Shown: piece by piece, positions 33,920-43,534 of the stretch
How positions within the stretch are numbered: the stretch's first letter is position 1
Layout of the letters: each line of letters opens with the position of its first letter
Assembly: GCF_003555545.1 (NCBI RefSeq)
Contig: NZ_CP032157.1
Span: 4,654,546-4,718,545, forward strand
Direction: 5' to 3'
Source of the DNA: Paraflavitalea soli
GTDB taxonomy: Bacteria > Bacteroidota > Bacteroidia > Chitinophagales > Chitinophagaceae
Length of the DNA stretch: 64,000 nucleotides
Translations under genes and position numbers: made by a program
The notes under the pieces: generated by a model
What the model was told of the DNA's origin: nothing
Database searches by the model: none
Seen by the model: only the letters and a program-made list of their open reading frames with translations

Positions 33920-36913
33920 ATGAATATATATACAGCCCTGACAGTGTTTGCCATTACCGGCTTTTGTTTTTCAGCCAATGCCCGGCAAAAAGCCGTGACG
34001 GACCCCTGCGCTATTACTATGCGTGCACATGCTACGCATATTGCCTCCGTGGAACGGGAATCCATCACCGTGATCAATGGCAGTACCTATTCTTTTACCG
34101 TAGATACGCCGGAAGACCAGGGGCTGGTATCCACTGTACCGGATGTAACACAGTTACTGCAACAAATAAGGCCGCAAGGCAACAACACCCAACAATATGA
34201 GGTACTAACCAGCGACGGTATGGTCAAAAAGGAAGGCAGAATTGCCAATGGTGACAAACTGGTAGTCACTACGCGCGATGGAAAACATACAAAAAGGTAT
34301 TCCCTCCGCTTACAGGCCTTTGCACTGAATGGGCGCCTGGTGCTGGATCAACACACACTTACGCTTAATACGCCGGCCAACCTGGTATTGTACTATACAG
34401 CCGGGCAAAGAAGCCCCGATGCCAGCGTACGCATTCTGGTACCGGCGGGTATCAACGTGACGATGGATAATACAACAGTGAACGTGATTGGCCGTGGGGA
34501 TGTATTGCTGAAAGACCTGGCTACCCAATCCATTGGCCGGGTGGGAACAAATTATTCCTATTCCAAAGTAGGAGATGTAACGATCACCAAAGCTGCTGAC
34601 GGTGGTACTGTAGTTCAATTCAATCACCTGGACCTGCGGCCGGCCAATGGCGCCGACCTGCGGCTGGTGATCCGCGATGTGGTGCTGACAAAGGCCGGGA
34701 CTTACCGGTTTCAGGCCAACTATACCACCGCCAGTCCTGCCGTACTAACGAGCGCCGGCACACTCAGCGAGTCGGCCACGCTCACAACCACCAATACGAT
34801 CACCAGTTTTGAAAGAGTGATCGCAAAAGGGGCAGCCTTTTCAGACGCGCCCGGCACTTACACTTCCCTGCAATTCACCTGGCGCTCAAACAATCCAGGC
34901 GCCGCCATTCAACTGATGCAATCGGGTGACCAGGGGAAAAGCTGGAAGGTCTCCAAAGCAACGATCGATGCACGGAAAGGGCAGGCTGCTATCACCGGCC
35001 TGGCCGGCAATCAGCTATACAGTTTCCGCTTACAGGTAAAAGACGGCGAGCATAAAGGATTTTCCAACACCATTCGCTTTTATTCGGGTAAAATGGACAT
35101 CAAAGGTTTTGGCGTAAGCGGTGAAGACAAGCAGGATAACACAGAAATTATTAATAAAGCCATTGACTCATTGTACCGACTGGGCGGAGGTGTACTGCTT
35201 TTCAGCAAGGGTACTTATTCGGTACGCACCGTACACCTCAAAAGCAATGTATGGTTATACATCGACAAAGAGGCTACCCTGAAGGCTCTTAAAGGAACGG
35301 ATGCACCGGAAAGCACCTGGTTCAGCGACCGGAAATATCGTTCCGGTCTCTCTCCTACCGACCCCGGCCCGTATGCTGATCCGGAGAATTACATGACGAA
35401 ACAAGATGTAGGCCACCATTATTTCAGGAATGGGATGTTCTTTGCAGAAAGAGAAGACAATATCAAGATCATTGGCAACGGGCATATCACGGGCGATGGT
35501 AATTTGGTAACAGGCGATAAGGTGATGAGCAATGCACCGGATAACCGCGGCGACAAAATGTTTGTATTTAAGTTATGTACCAATATTGAGATCGGGGGAT
35601 TGCAACGCACCGAAGACCTCTGGTACGATGCAGAAAAAGACGAACCCTATTATATTAAGAAAGATGGCAGTAAGGATGCTGACATCAGTAATATGCTGCA
35701 AATCGACCGCGCCGGGCATTTTGTATTATTGGCTACGGGAACAGACGGTATTTATGTACACAACAGTTATTTCTCCAGGGCGCACCAGGGCAATGTGCGC
35801 GATATTTATGACTTCATGGGCTGCAACAATGTAACAGCCACGAATATCTATTGTAAGGTAAGTTCTGATGATATTATTAAGCCAGGGTCAGATTGCTCAT
35901 TGGGTTTTACACGTCCAGCCAGTCATTATATGGTACGTAACATTATTGGCGATACCAACTGCAACCTGTTCCAGATAGGATCAGAAACGGCTGATGATAT
36001 TATGGACCTGCATGTAGACAATATCTATGTACTGGGGGCCAATAAAGCAGGCTTCTCTATTTCCACCAATGATGGCGCACACATCAAGGATGTGCACCTC
36101 AACTGTGGACATACGGGGCCTATCCACTCACGTTCTAAAATGTACCGGGCTACTACACCTTTCTTTATTTCCATTTCCAACCGGGGGCGCATCCTCGGGG
36201 CCAATGTAGGCAAGTATGCTTTTACCGATCATGGGGATAAGCACAATGAGCTGCTGGTGAAGAATGTAAATATTGGCCAGGTAGAAAACATCATCATCAA
36301 CGGCATCGACATCTTTGAGGTATACAGTGGCAGTTCCTATAGCGGCAAGCGCTGGAAACCTTATGATGGTACGCAGAAAAGATCAAGTCCCATTATCGCC
36401 GGTTATAAATTACCGGGCGGGGAGGATATGGAAGGCAAACTTGATTTTACCTTACCCAACGGTCAGCATACGGGCTATATCAACAACGTAGTATTCAATG
36501 ATGTACACGTGCTGGTGAAGGGAGGCAATCCGTTATCTGATACCGCACAGGTTTCTCCTGAATTAGGTGTGGGGCAATACAATGTGACCAATCTGAAGGT
36601 GCAACCTTCTTTTGGTCTGTGGGCCCGTCATGTAAAAGCACTTTCTGTAAATGTATGTTCTTTCAACTATGAGCAGCCCGATGGCCGTTATGCTATTTAC
36701 CTCGAAGATGTGCTGGGCGCCAAATTCTCCGGCATCAAAATGATGCGTGGGAAGGACAATGAGGCGGTGATCAAACTGAAGGAAGCAAAAGATGTGTTTG
36801 TGGATGGGGCTGTCTATTATAATACCATGTGGGGCAATACGCCGGTAGAACTTCCCCGGATCAGTTATACTTCCGGAAACAGTACGACAAGCTTTCCGGA
36901 TAAAGGCAAATAA
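33920..36913 (+). CDS. Large secreted GH28-like (polygalacturonase-family) protein with N-terminal modules
   Basis: 997 residues with signal peptide (residues 1-21). Residues ~25-290 form a beta-rich region I cannot place; ~290-390 resemble fibronectin type III (LQFTWRSNNPGAAIQLMQSG...FSNTIRFYSG). From ~391 a pectate-lyase-superfamily beta-helix starts (MDIKGFGVSGEDKQDNTEIINKAIDSLYRLGGGVLLFSKGTYSV, read in parts). The Asp pair is D650/D651 in SSDDIIKPGSD; FQIGSET stands where GHG is expected. Only plus-strand gene of the locus; -7-like TATCTTTC at 33891 may drive it. Probably acts on substituted galacturonan or rhamnogalacturonan; catalysis is likely but not sure. Confidence 0.7.
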   Translation: MNIYTALTVFAITGFCFSANARQKAVTDPCAITMRAHATHIASVERESITVINGSTYSFTVDTPEDQGLVSTVPDVTQLLQQIRPQGNNTQQYEVLTSDGMVKKEGRIANGDKLVVTTRDGKHTKRYSLRLQAFALNGRLVLDQHTLTLNTPANLVLYYTAGQRSPDASVRILVPAGINVTMDNTTVNVIGRGDVLLKDLATQSIGRVGTNYSYSKVGDVTITKAADGGTVVQFNHLDLRPANGADLRLVIRDVVLTKAGTYRFQANYTTASPAVLTSAGTLSESATLTTTNTITSFERVIAKGAAFSDAPGTYTSLQFTWRSNNPGAAIQLMQSGDQGKSWKVSKATIDARKGQAAITGLAGNQLYSFRLQVKDGEHKGFSNTIRFYSGKMDIKGFGVSGEDKQDNTEIINKAIDSLYRLGGGVLLFSKGTYSVRTVHLKSNVWLYIDKEATLKALKGTDAPESTWFSDRKYRSGLSPTDPGPYADPENYMTKQDVGHHYFRNGMFFAEREDNIKIIGNGHITGDGNLVTGDKVMSNAPDNRGDKMFVFKLCTNIEIGGLQRTEDLWYDAEKDEPYYIKKDGSKDADISNMLQIDRAGHFVLLATGTDGIYVHNSYFSRAHQGNVRDIYDFMGCNNVTATNIYCKVSSDDIIKPGSDCSLGFTRPASHYMVRNIIGDTNCNLFQIGSETADDIMDLHVDNIYVLGANKAGFSISTNDGAHIKDVHLNCGHTGPIHSRSKMYRATTPFFISISNRGRILGANVGKYAFTDHGDKHNELLVKNVNIGQVENIIINGIDIFEVYSGSSYSGKRWKPYDGTQKRSSPIIAGYKLPGGEDMEGKLDFTLPNGQHTGYINNVVFNDVHVLVKGGNPLSDTAQVSPELGVGQYNVTNLKVQPSFGLWARHVKALSVNVCSFNYEQPDGRYAIYLEDVLGAKFSGIKMMRGKDNEAVIKLKEAKDVFVDGAVYYNTMWGNTPVELPRISYTSGNSTTSFPDKGK

Positions 36914-36995
36914 TAGCAACATAACAGAGCCATAGCTAGCCTCTTTGCACCGCCATCCTATCTGGAAGGCAATCGTTGCAGGAAGAGGGGCTCGG

Positions 36996-37023
36996 GGTTT
37001 GGTGTTTCGGGTTCAGTGTTTCG
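36996..37023. repeat. Two 14-bp units GGTTNNGTGTTTCG
   Basis: GGTTTGGTGTTTCG and GGTTCAGTGTTTCG side by side in the gap between convergent GH28 and GH43 genes, followed by CTCACCACTCAC-like pyrimidine-rich words. Confidence 0.65.
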
Positions 37024-37061
37024 TGCTGCTACCTCACCACTCACTACAAACCACTCATAAC

Positions 37062-38711
37062 TCACTTCTCCAGCTTATCAATGCGGAACCAGTCCACATC
37101 GGCAAAGCCGGCATCATTGATCTGCGTAGTACGGGTGCAGAATATACCCGCTTTGGCGCCCACCCAACGGCCTGGGGTAGCCTGAAAGGCTGTTTCTATA
37201 TCAGTAAATGATTTGCCATCAGTACTATATCCAAAGCGGCATTGGGCGCCTGCACGTACCTGTACCCGGAAGTAAACGGTAGCCGTAGAATCGCCCAGTT
37301 TAGTGAGTGTTTTTTCGGTTTCAGGATTGGCCTTGTACGCATCTTTGCAGGTACCATACACCAGCCAGATACCATCCTTCCTGCTTTTGAGGGCAATGTT
37401 GGCATAGCTGAGGCCCATGATGACCAACCCTGCTTTTTCATTTTCCAGCTTGGGATTGGGTGTAAAGGAAAACTTAGTAGTGATGACAAACGCTTCTGCC
37501 GGCCATTTTTGTAACAGGATATTGGGCACGTCCCACAGGTTATTGGCTGAGTCGGGCATCTTATCAGAATATAAGCGTAAGACCCCTTTGGTGGGATTCA
37601 GAAACGACCAGGTCGCTTTGGGATTGGCCTGCCATTGCCATTGCAAACCCAGGGTAGTTGTATTGAACTCATCACTTTCTGCCGGAGTAGCAATGGGATA
37701 GGTTTTCCCTACAGCTGGTTTCTTATACACCAGTACCGGCTCTCCCTTACCGTCACCATCTTTATCAATGCCGATCACCGGCCAGTTGTTGATCCATTTC
37801 ATTGGTTGAAGGTGTACCACCCTGCCATAAGCCCCCTTGTCCTGGAAATGCAGGAACCAGTCTTCCCCCGCGGGCGTTTGTATCCAGGCGCCCTGGTGAG
37901 GGCCGTTGATCGGTGTAGTGCCCTGGTCCATGACCACTTTCCTTTCGTAAGGGCCATAAATATTCTTAGACCGAAGTACCAGTTGCCAGCCCGTAGACAC
38001 ACCACCTGCGGGAGCGAAAATATAATAGTATCCATTGCGCTTATACAGCTTGGGACCTTCAATCGTAGCATCCGTTTCATGACCATCATACACCAGTACA
38101 CCTTCGCTGACCACCCTGGTACCGGTGGCATCCAGCTCTTTGATAACGATCAGGCTTTTAATGCCTGCACGGCTGCCTGCGTATGCATGGGCCAGGTACC
38201 CTTTGCCATTATCATCCCAGAAGGGACAAGGGTCTATCAATCCTTTTCCAGCCTCTACCAGCACGGGATCAGTCCAGGGACCTTTGATGTTCCTGGCCCT
38301 CGTAACATAAATGCCAAAATCCGGATCGGGATAATAAATGTAAAATTCACCATTGTGGTAGCGGATAGCCGGCGCCCATACACCATTGCCATGCTGTGTT
38401 TTGGAAAAATGATCGAAAGGAGGCTGCCTTTTTAAAGCATGTGTGATGATCGTCCAGTTGACCATATCCTTCGAATGCAGGATCGGCAACCCGGGTACTG
38501 CATCAAAACTGGAGGCTATGAGGTAGTAATCGTTTCCCACGCGTACAGCATCGGGATCAGAATAGTCGGCATTGATCACCGGGTTTTTATAGGTACCATT
38601 TCCATTGTCAGCCATCCATACTTTTGAAACGGGGTTGGCAAGCTGGGCAAAACCGGTAAGGTTAAAATTGAACAGGCAGGTAATGGTACAGGCAAGGAAC
38701 AATAAGCGCAT
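37062..38711 (-). CDS. GH43 arabinofuranosidase/xylosidase-type enzyme
   Basis: 549 residues with signal peptide (LFLACTITCLFNFNLTGFAQ). Five-bladed propeller of GH43: NADYSDPDAVRVGNDYYLI with the general base D52, KGLIDPCPFWDDNGKGYLAH with the pKa-modulating D160, and TIEGPKLYKRNGYYY with the general acid E218. From ~335 (ESDEFNTTTLGLQWQWQ) a second beta-sandwich of DUF1349/GH43-C type completes the active site, as in GH43_12-like enzymes. Expected to release arabinose or galactose from pectin side chains. It has its own spacer upstream, and the collagen-like gene upstream has a terminator, so it is transcribed alone. Confidence 0.88.
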   Translation of the reverse strand: MRLLFLACTITCLFNFNLTGFAQLANPVSKVWMADNGNGTYKNPVINADYSDPDAVRVGNDYYLIASSFDAVPGLPILHSKDMVNWTIITHALKRQPPFDHFSKTQHGNGVWAPAIRYHNGEFYIYYPDPDFGIYVTRARNIKGPWTDPVLVEAGKGLIDPCPFWDDNGKGYLAHAYAGSRAGIKSLIVIKELDATGTRVVSEGVLVYDGHETDATIEGPKLYKRNGYYYIFAPAGGVSTGWQLVLRSKNIYGPYERKVVMDQGTTPINGPHQGAWIQTPAGEDWFLHFQDKGAYGRVVHLQPMKWINNWPVIGIDKDGDGKGEPVLVYKKPAVGKTYPIATPAESDEFNTTTLGLQWQWQANPKATWSFLNPTKGVLRLYSDKMPDSANNLWDVPNILLQKWPAEAFVITTKFSFTPNPKLENEKAGLVIMGLSYANIALKSRKDGIWLVYGTCKDAYKANPETEKTLTKLGDSTATVYFRVQVRAGAQCRFGYSTDGKSFTDIETAFQATPGRWVGAKAGIFCTRTTQINDAGFADVDWFRIDKLEK

Positions 38712-38888
38712 AAATATTAATTGATTTCAATCATGGCTTTGATGACACCGTTGGCGGGGTTAAGCCAGTCGGCATGGATACAATATTATCAACTTAATTG
38801 TTAAGCAAAAAGCGAAGTCTGCAAGTATAGCCTGGGGAGGCGAAAGTACACTATTTTCCCAAGCGGCTATCCCGTACCATCCCATAAA

Positions 38889-38940
38889 AAGGGTTGTTCC
38901 GGTTTCCGTGCCTGCATGCACTTTGACCGCAACAACCCTT
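38889..38940 (-). terminator. Intrinsic terminator of the collagen-like gene
   Basis: AAGGGTTGTT (38889-38898) and AACAACCCTT (38931-38940) pair; read on the minus strand the stem is followed by TTTTTATGGG. Loop of 32 nt. It sits 48 nt after the stop of the minus-strand gene at 38988. Confidence 0.8.
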
Positions 38941-38987
38941 GTAATACCTGTGCTTATTTTGATTCGAACATCACCAGTCAATGCCTG

Positions 38988-39512
38988 TTAACGGGGAAGC
39001 TGGTAATATTTTCGTACCGCTTCATAATCAGCAAAGTCAATATCCGGCAATGGATGGGCACCTGTTGCTGCACGGCCACCGGCCTGCTGGCTACTGGTGA
39101 CTATCCGTACGATCTTAGCCTGCGCATAGGATTCACCAGCACCATTTTTATCTATATAAAAATTAACCTTGTTAGCGCTATAGGTCATACTTACCCGGTA
39201 TTGTGTAGCACCGCCAACGCCGGTACCAGGCAAAAAATACCAGCGGTCAAGTGGTTGATAATACAGGTACACAAACCAGGCCGATCTATCCATTGAATCC
39301 TTGGTAGTAGTTACCAATAACTGCACAAATCCTGCTGCCAGGTTTTGTACCCCATATGAGTATTGCGTTACATTGGCATTACCGGCAATGCCCTGCGGTC
39401 CCTGTGGTCCGGGCACACCTGCTGGTCCTGCCGGCCCTGTATCGCCCTTTTTACAGGACAACACTGCAAAAGATAAGATCAGACCTGTTAAGAATACGGC
39501 TGCATATTTCAT
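38988..39512 (-). CDS. Small lipoprotein with a collagen-like Gly-X-Y stretch
   Basis: 174 residues from the ATG at 39512 (an ATG two codons earlier is possible). Lipobox AVLSC with C20, then KKGDTGPAGPAGVPGPQGPQG, about six Gly-X-Y triplets, then a beta-rich domain (YSYGVQNLAAGFVQLLVTTT, DRWYFLPGTGVGGATQYRVSMTYS). Such short collagen-like lipoproteins are common in Bacteroidota and have no set role. It is outside the GH/PL group by its own terminator and does not look like an enzyme; base composition is like its neighbours. Confidence 0.75.
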   Translation of the reverse strand: MKYAAVFLTGLILSFAVLSCKKGDTGPAGPAGVPGPQGPQGIAGNANVTQYSYGVQNLAAGFVQLLVTTTKDSMDRSAWFVYLYYQPLDRWYFLPGTGVGGATQYRVSMTYSANKVNFYIDKNGAGESYAQAKIVRIVTSSQQAGGRAATGAHPLPDIDFADYEAVRKYYQLPR

Positions 39513-39668
39513 GTACATTATTTTACCGGGCAATGTAGTCAGAAAAAGAAGCCGCTCCTCTACCCTATTTGTGTGATAGGGCGCCACTCAATGTCTCTCC
39601 TTTTACCTATTGCTTTACAAACCTCATCAACACTTTTTCATCCGGTAACCGGTATAAATCCTGACACC

Positions 39669-40430
39669 TTAATTCCGACGCACTATTCTTTCCGCCAGCT
39701 CCAGCTTCAGCGTTTTTATTTCGGCCAGTACGATCTGCGCCATTAAACGTGCACCTAGTTCATTGAAATGGGTATTGTCTTCTTTTCCTTCGGGATAATT
39801 GGGGTGCTCTCCTTTTGCCAAATGCAGGAATAGCAACTTTGATCTTTCTTCTCCCAACTCCTGCAGCAGGGCCTGACTTTTCCGGTCAAGATCTATCAAG
39901 AGGACATGGTATTCATTGGCAACTTTACGTACGATCTCCGCATACACTTCGTGGGTGTCTTCTATTTTTCCGGCGTCATCAAATTTCCGGCGCGCTACGG
40001 GTGTCAGTAGTACCGGGATGGCTTTTTTATGGCGTGTTTCCGTAACGTATTTAACCAGGTTTGTCTTAAATTCTTCTTCAGTAGTGTAGCTCTTCTTCGT
40101 ACTTACTTCATCATTGTGGCCGAATTGTACAAACACGTAATCTCCTTCTTGCAATGCATCCACTACGGGCTGCCACCTTTTTTCTTCCAGGAAGGTGCGG
40201 GTACTTCTGCCATTCTGTGCCCGGTTATCAACGGTTACCGTAGAATCGAAGAAGTACACAAAGGGCATTCCCCAACCAGTTTCCGGGTATGCTTTCTCCT
40301 GTTTCATGGACATGGTAGAATCGCCTATAAGATACACCGTGATCCTTTTTTTGAATGGCATTGAAAATGCCATCAGTAGCACAGCGTACAAAAGAACCGC
40401 TCCCGGACTTACTTTATTTGACCAATTCAT
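39669..40430 (-). CDS. SGNH rhamnogalacturonan acetylesterase (CE12-like)
   Basis: 253 residues with a hydrophobic signal region. SGNH blocks: VYLIGDSTMS (nucleophile Ser), NGRSTRTFLEE (Gly), FVQFGHNDE (Asn) and DNTHFNELGARLMAQIV (Asp-x2-His). This is the CE12 pattern, which takes acetyl groups from rhamnogalacturonan I or galacturonan. Its start overlaps the end of the pectate lyase gene by 17 nt, so the two are translationally coupled: deacetylation and lyase cleavage act on the same chain. Confidence 0.9.
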   Translation of the reverse strand: MNWSNKVSPGAVLLYAVLLMAFSMPFKKRITVYLIGDSTMSMKQEKAYPETGWGMPFVYFFDSTVTVDNRAQNGRSTRTFLEEKRWQPVVDALQEGDYVFVQFGHNDEVSTKKSYTTEEEFKTNLVKYVTETRHKKAIPVLLTPVARRKFDDAGKIEDTHEVYAEIVRKVANEYHVLLIDLDRKSQALLQELGEERSKLLFLHLAKGEHPNYPEGKEDNTHFNELGARLMAQIVLAEIKTLKLELAERIVRRN

Positions 40431-41826
40431 TCAGGTAGATTTCTATATTGGAGTACCATTTGTTCAGGGTAAACAGGCTGGCATCATTGCCATCGGCCGG
40501 GTTGAGCTGGTGCGCTTTTTCCCAGGCATCGGGCATTCCATCTTTATCTGTATCAGTAAGTGCAGGCAGGGATTGCAAGGCGGGCCATGCCCCGGTGGTC
40601 AGTTCATAAGCAGTACCATGCGGAAAACCGCCCTGCACATCTATAAAACCACCGGTCCTGTTCCTGACATTACTGATGATACGCTCGTCCATCGTATCTC
40701 TTTTAGGGAGGATGGCCCCTACCTGTTGCAGCACCTGTATATAAGCTTCTTCGGCAGTTTGAGTGGTGACAGGCACAATCTCAAAGGGCTTTTCCAGCGT
40801 TACCTGTGTCACCTCATCTTTGCCATTGCCGACTTTTACACCCTGCCAGTTATTACGGGTCACATCTGTAGCACCATCCACATAGTTGCCCGCCACATAA
40901 AATTTGCCATAGGGAATATCAGACCGGTTGAAGGGGTTCAATAACTGATACCTCACTTGTTTGCCTGTATTGGGCCCGTACTTATAATAGTTGTTGACAA
41001 TATTGTAGCGTCCGCCTTCACCGGCATGTGTATTGTTGTGCCCCCAGTTGTAGATCACATTGTTCCGGTAATCCACATTTTCTTCCGGGGCATTGCGAAT
41101 GCCGTCAAATCGCGGGGTTCGGCTATTGCAATGAGCTATCAGGTTGTGGTGAGCGGAGAGATGCCTGCCGCCCCATATACCACCATAGCCGTGGTGTTCG
41201 TAATCTTTATCGCCGGTCTCAAAATGATAACTATAATTAAGTGGCTCAGCTATCAGGTTCCATTGCAGGGTGGAGCTGTCTCCTGCATATACTGATATTA
41301 TTTCATCGGTACTCCAGCTCAGGCTGCAATGATCGATCAATATGTTTTTACGGCGGGTACCACCAAAAGCATCATCACCTCCATTGCCATCTACCATACC
41401 GCCACGCTGGTACTTATCGCCCATGCGGAAGCGCAGGAAACGGATAACAATATTGTCGCCGCCTATACTCACCGGCTGATCGGCCAGGCATATACCATCA
41501 CCTGGCGCCGACTGGCCGGCAATAGTTACATTACCCGCAATGGTCAGTTTTGTACGGAGGTGGATGGTTCCTGATACAGCAAACACGATGATACGGGGTA
41601 CTTTGGCAGTGGCTGCTTCCCGGAAGCTACCCGGACCAGCATCTTCCAGGTTGTTCACGATGAATACCTTTCCTCCCCTGCCGCCGGTTGCATATTGCCC
41701 AAACCCTTCGGCGCCCGGAAAAGCAATAGGCTTCCCATCGGATGCTGTAGCAACCCCTTGTTGCTGTGCAGTACAGGACAATAATAAACAGTACACAAAT
41801 CCTTTTAATAATACGATCTTTCTCAT
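40414..41826 (-). CDS. Pectate lyase (PL1 family)
   Basis: 470 residues. N-terminus with lipobox-like LLLSC (C18), so probably a lipoprotein. Beta-helix of PL1: IAFPGAEGFGQYATGGRGGKVFIVNNLEDAGPGSFREA (in parts), IIVFAVSGTIHL, NVTIAGQSAPGDG, VIRFLRFRMGD, NILIDHCSLSWSTDEIISVY (calcium-binding Asp) and AHHNLIAHCNSRTPRFDG with the catalytic Arg. The C-terminus has a calcium-rich-looking DTDKDGMPDAWEKAHQLNPADGND, like a thrombospondin type 3/dockerin-like EF loop. Cuts polygalacturonate by beta-elimination; products go to SusCD and then GH105/KduI. Confidence 0.9.
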   Translation of the reverse strand: MRKIVLLKGFVYCLLLSCTAQQQGVATASDGKPIAFPGAEGFGQYATGGRGGKVFIVNNLEDAGPGSFREAATAKVPRIIVFAVSGTIHLRTKLTIAGNVTIAGQSAPGDGICLADQPVSIGGDNIVIRFLRFRMGDKYQRGGMVDGNGGDDAFGGTRRKNILIDHCSLSWSTDEIISVYAGDSSTLQWNLIAEPLNYSYHFETGDKDYEHHGYGGIWGGRHLSAHHNLIAHCNSRTPRFDGIRNAPEENVDYRNNVIYNWGHNNTHAGEGGRYNIVNNYYKYGPNTGKQVRYQLLNPFNRSDIPYGKFYVAGNYVDGATDVTRNNWQGVKVGNGKDEVTQVTLEKPFEIVPVTTQTAEEAYIQVLQQVGAILPKRDTMDERIISNVRNRTGGFIDVQGGFPHGTAYELTTGAWPALQSLPALTDTDKDGMPDAWEKAHQLNPADGNDASLFTLNKWYSNIEIYLNELVK

Positions 41827-41840
41827 TTAAAAATTCTAAT

Positions 41841-43505
41841 TTATTGTGCCCACCGGGGATCGCCCACTGGCCCACCCGTAGTGCTGCTCGTTCTCAGTTC
41901 TGAACCAGCAGGCAGGGTGAAATTGGTGGTCGCGCCATCCCATCCGAGGGCTATCATCTTATTGTTTTGCATGGTCATCGCAGCCGGAAATGTAAGCGCT
42001 AGCGGCGTTGCTGCCCCATTGGTGAGGTTAAATGTATTGTTGTTGGAAAACAGCATAGTAGCGGTGGTGGCTGTAGCTCTTATCGCGGCAGGGCCAATCG
42101 TTTGATCCTTAATAGGCGTATTCGCAATAATACAGTTTTGTATGGTCAGGTCAACCGGGTTGGCATTGGCATCAAATATGGTATAGTTCCTGCTGGTGCC
42201 ACCAGAACCAAAGTTATTGATGGTACATTGATCGATCAGAATAGTTGGCTTTGGACTGGATAAGGTTGTATTGCAGCTAATGAATGCACGTCCCATACTA
42301 TGGAAAGTAGTCTTTACCAATTCCAGTTTCGAAAACTGCAGTTTATTGATGGTAAAGAAAACGTACGTGGAAGCCGTTGCGCTGTTGGAGGCAATGGTAT
42401 TACTCACCTTTATGAGATCGATCTTATGATCGCTGCCATTGGCGCCACGGTCGCCCCGGAGGAAACAATTGGCGAGATTCTTAACGATACAATTATCGAC
42501 AATGAGGTTGGTAAAGGTGGCAGCTTCTGCATCAGTAGCCATTCCGGCAAGATTGAGGAAATACGCTGCCGCGCCCAGGGTGCCATCAAACTCAATCCCT
42601 TTCAAAGTAACACCCGCTCCATTTCCTTTCAAGGTCACTTCCTTAAAGTTGACTTTGGTATCAGCTGGATTATTAGAAACAGATTGAATAGTAACACTTT
42701 TTTGGGCGATCACCAGGTTGACATAGGCCGCTAAATTATCCACGCAATTGTATGTTCCTGGCTGTAGCCCGATCACATCGCCATTGGCGGCATTGGCTAC
42801 GGCAGTAACGAGGTCCTGGCCTGGAGATAATACAACAGCATAAATGCTGGGTTCTTTGGTGATGAAACCAATGATCCCTTTGCTTAATGTACCCTGAAAT
42901 ATCTCGGCGAGGTAGGCCATTTTGGGAGTCAGGCCGGTAATGAGCTTTTGCATGGCCGTAACGTCTGCCGCATCGAGCGGCACTTCAAATGGAGCACCTG
43001 TTGCCGGTGTCAATACGATCTTTGTGAGGCCCGGCATGGTTCTCCATTTGAGCAATACCGTTTTATCTTTCAGGTCTGCATCACTAATATTCAGGAATAT
43101 CTGCTCACCCTTGATGCCAAAAGAATTGCTGTACTCCCATTTTGAATCTGCCGATCCACCCTGGCCTTTGGCCTTGACACGGGCAAAGTATTTTGTTTTT
43201 ATCTGAATATTCCTGTCCGTGATCGTCAGGGATAACGCTTTTGTTTCCGTGGTATAGTCAATCGTCCCCGTGAGCAGGGAATCTTTACCTACCTCCACTA
43301 CATAAGTAACAGAATCGGAGACGTAAAGGGAAGGAGACCATTCCAGTTTGGCATTGGTCTCATTCGATGTTGCACCGATCCTGCCGGGGGTAAAGATACG
43401 TTCCGGCGCAAAGGTTTCTTCTTTATCCTTTTCGCAGGATAAGGCCAGGATGGCAAACAGGAAGATGATCGTCAGGCCGTTTATATGGTTGATTACTTTT
43501 TTCAT
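41841..43505 (-). CDS. Surface lipoprotein, DUF4957/DUF5123 type (pectin-PUL binding protein)
   Basis: 554 residues. Lipobox AILALSC with C24. Two fibronectin-type III-like units (~40-130 and 130-220: AKLEWSPSLYVSDSVTYVVEVG; KTKYFARVKAKG), then from ~225 a right-handed beta-helix (SPGQDLVTAVANAANGDVIGLQPGTYN; VTIQSVSNNPADTKV). Such proteins occur third in pectin PULs after SusCD and are thought to bind or perhaps cut the polymer at the cell surface. No catalytic residues obvious. Lies 29 nt after susD and 14 nt before the pectate lyase. Confidence 0.78.
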   Translation of the reverse strand: MKKVINHINGLTIIFLFAILALSCEKDKEETFAPERIFTPGRIGATSNETNAKLEWSPSLYVSDSVTYVVEVGKDSLLTGTIDYTTETKALSLTITDRNIQIKTKYFARVKAKGQGGSADSKWEYSNSFGIKGEQIFLNISDADLKDKTVLLKWRTMPGLTKIVLTPATGAPFEVPLDAADVTAMQKLITGLTPKMAYLAEIFQGTLSKGIIGFITKEPSIYAVVLSPGQDLVTAVANAANGDVIGLQPGTYNCVDNLAAYVNLVIAQKSVTIQSVSNNPADTKVNFKEVTLKGNGAGVTLKGIEFDGTLGAAAYFLNLAGMATDAEAATFTNLIVDNCIVKNLANCFLRGDRGANGSDHKIDLIKVSNTIASNSATASTYVFFTINKLQFSKLELVKTTFHSMGRAFISCNTTLSSPKPTILIDQCTINNFGSGGTSRNYTIFDANANPVDLTIQNCIIANTPIKDQTIGPAAIRATATTATMLFSNNNTFNLTNGAATPLALTFPAAMTMQNNKMIALGWDGATTNFTLPAGSELRTSSTTGGPVGDPRWAQ

Positions 43506-43534
43506 ATAGTATAATCAGTTTGAAGTAGCAGGAA

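Noticed and set aside
33844-34200. 118-codon plus-strand frame at the start of the large GH28-like gene
   Set aside because: It overlaps the signal peptide and first domain of the real gene in another frame and lacks features.
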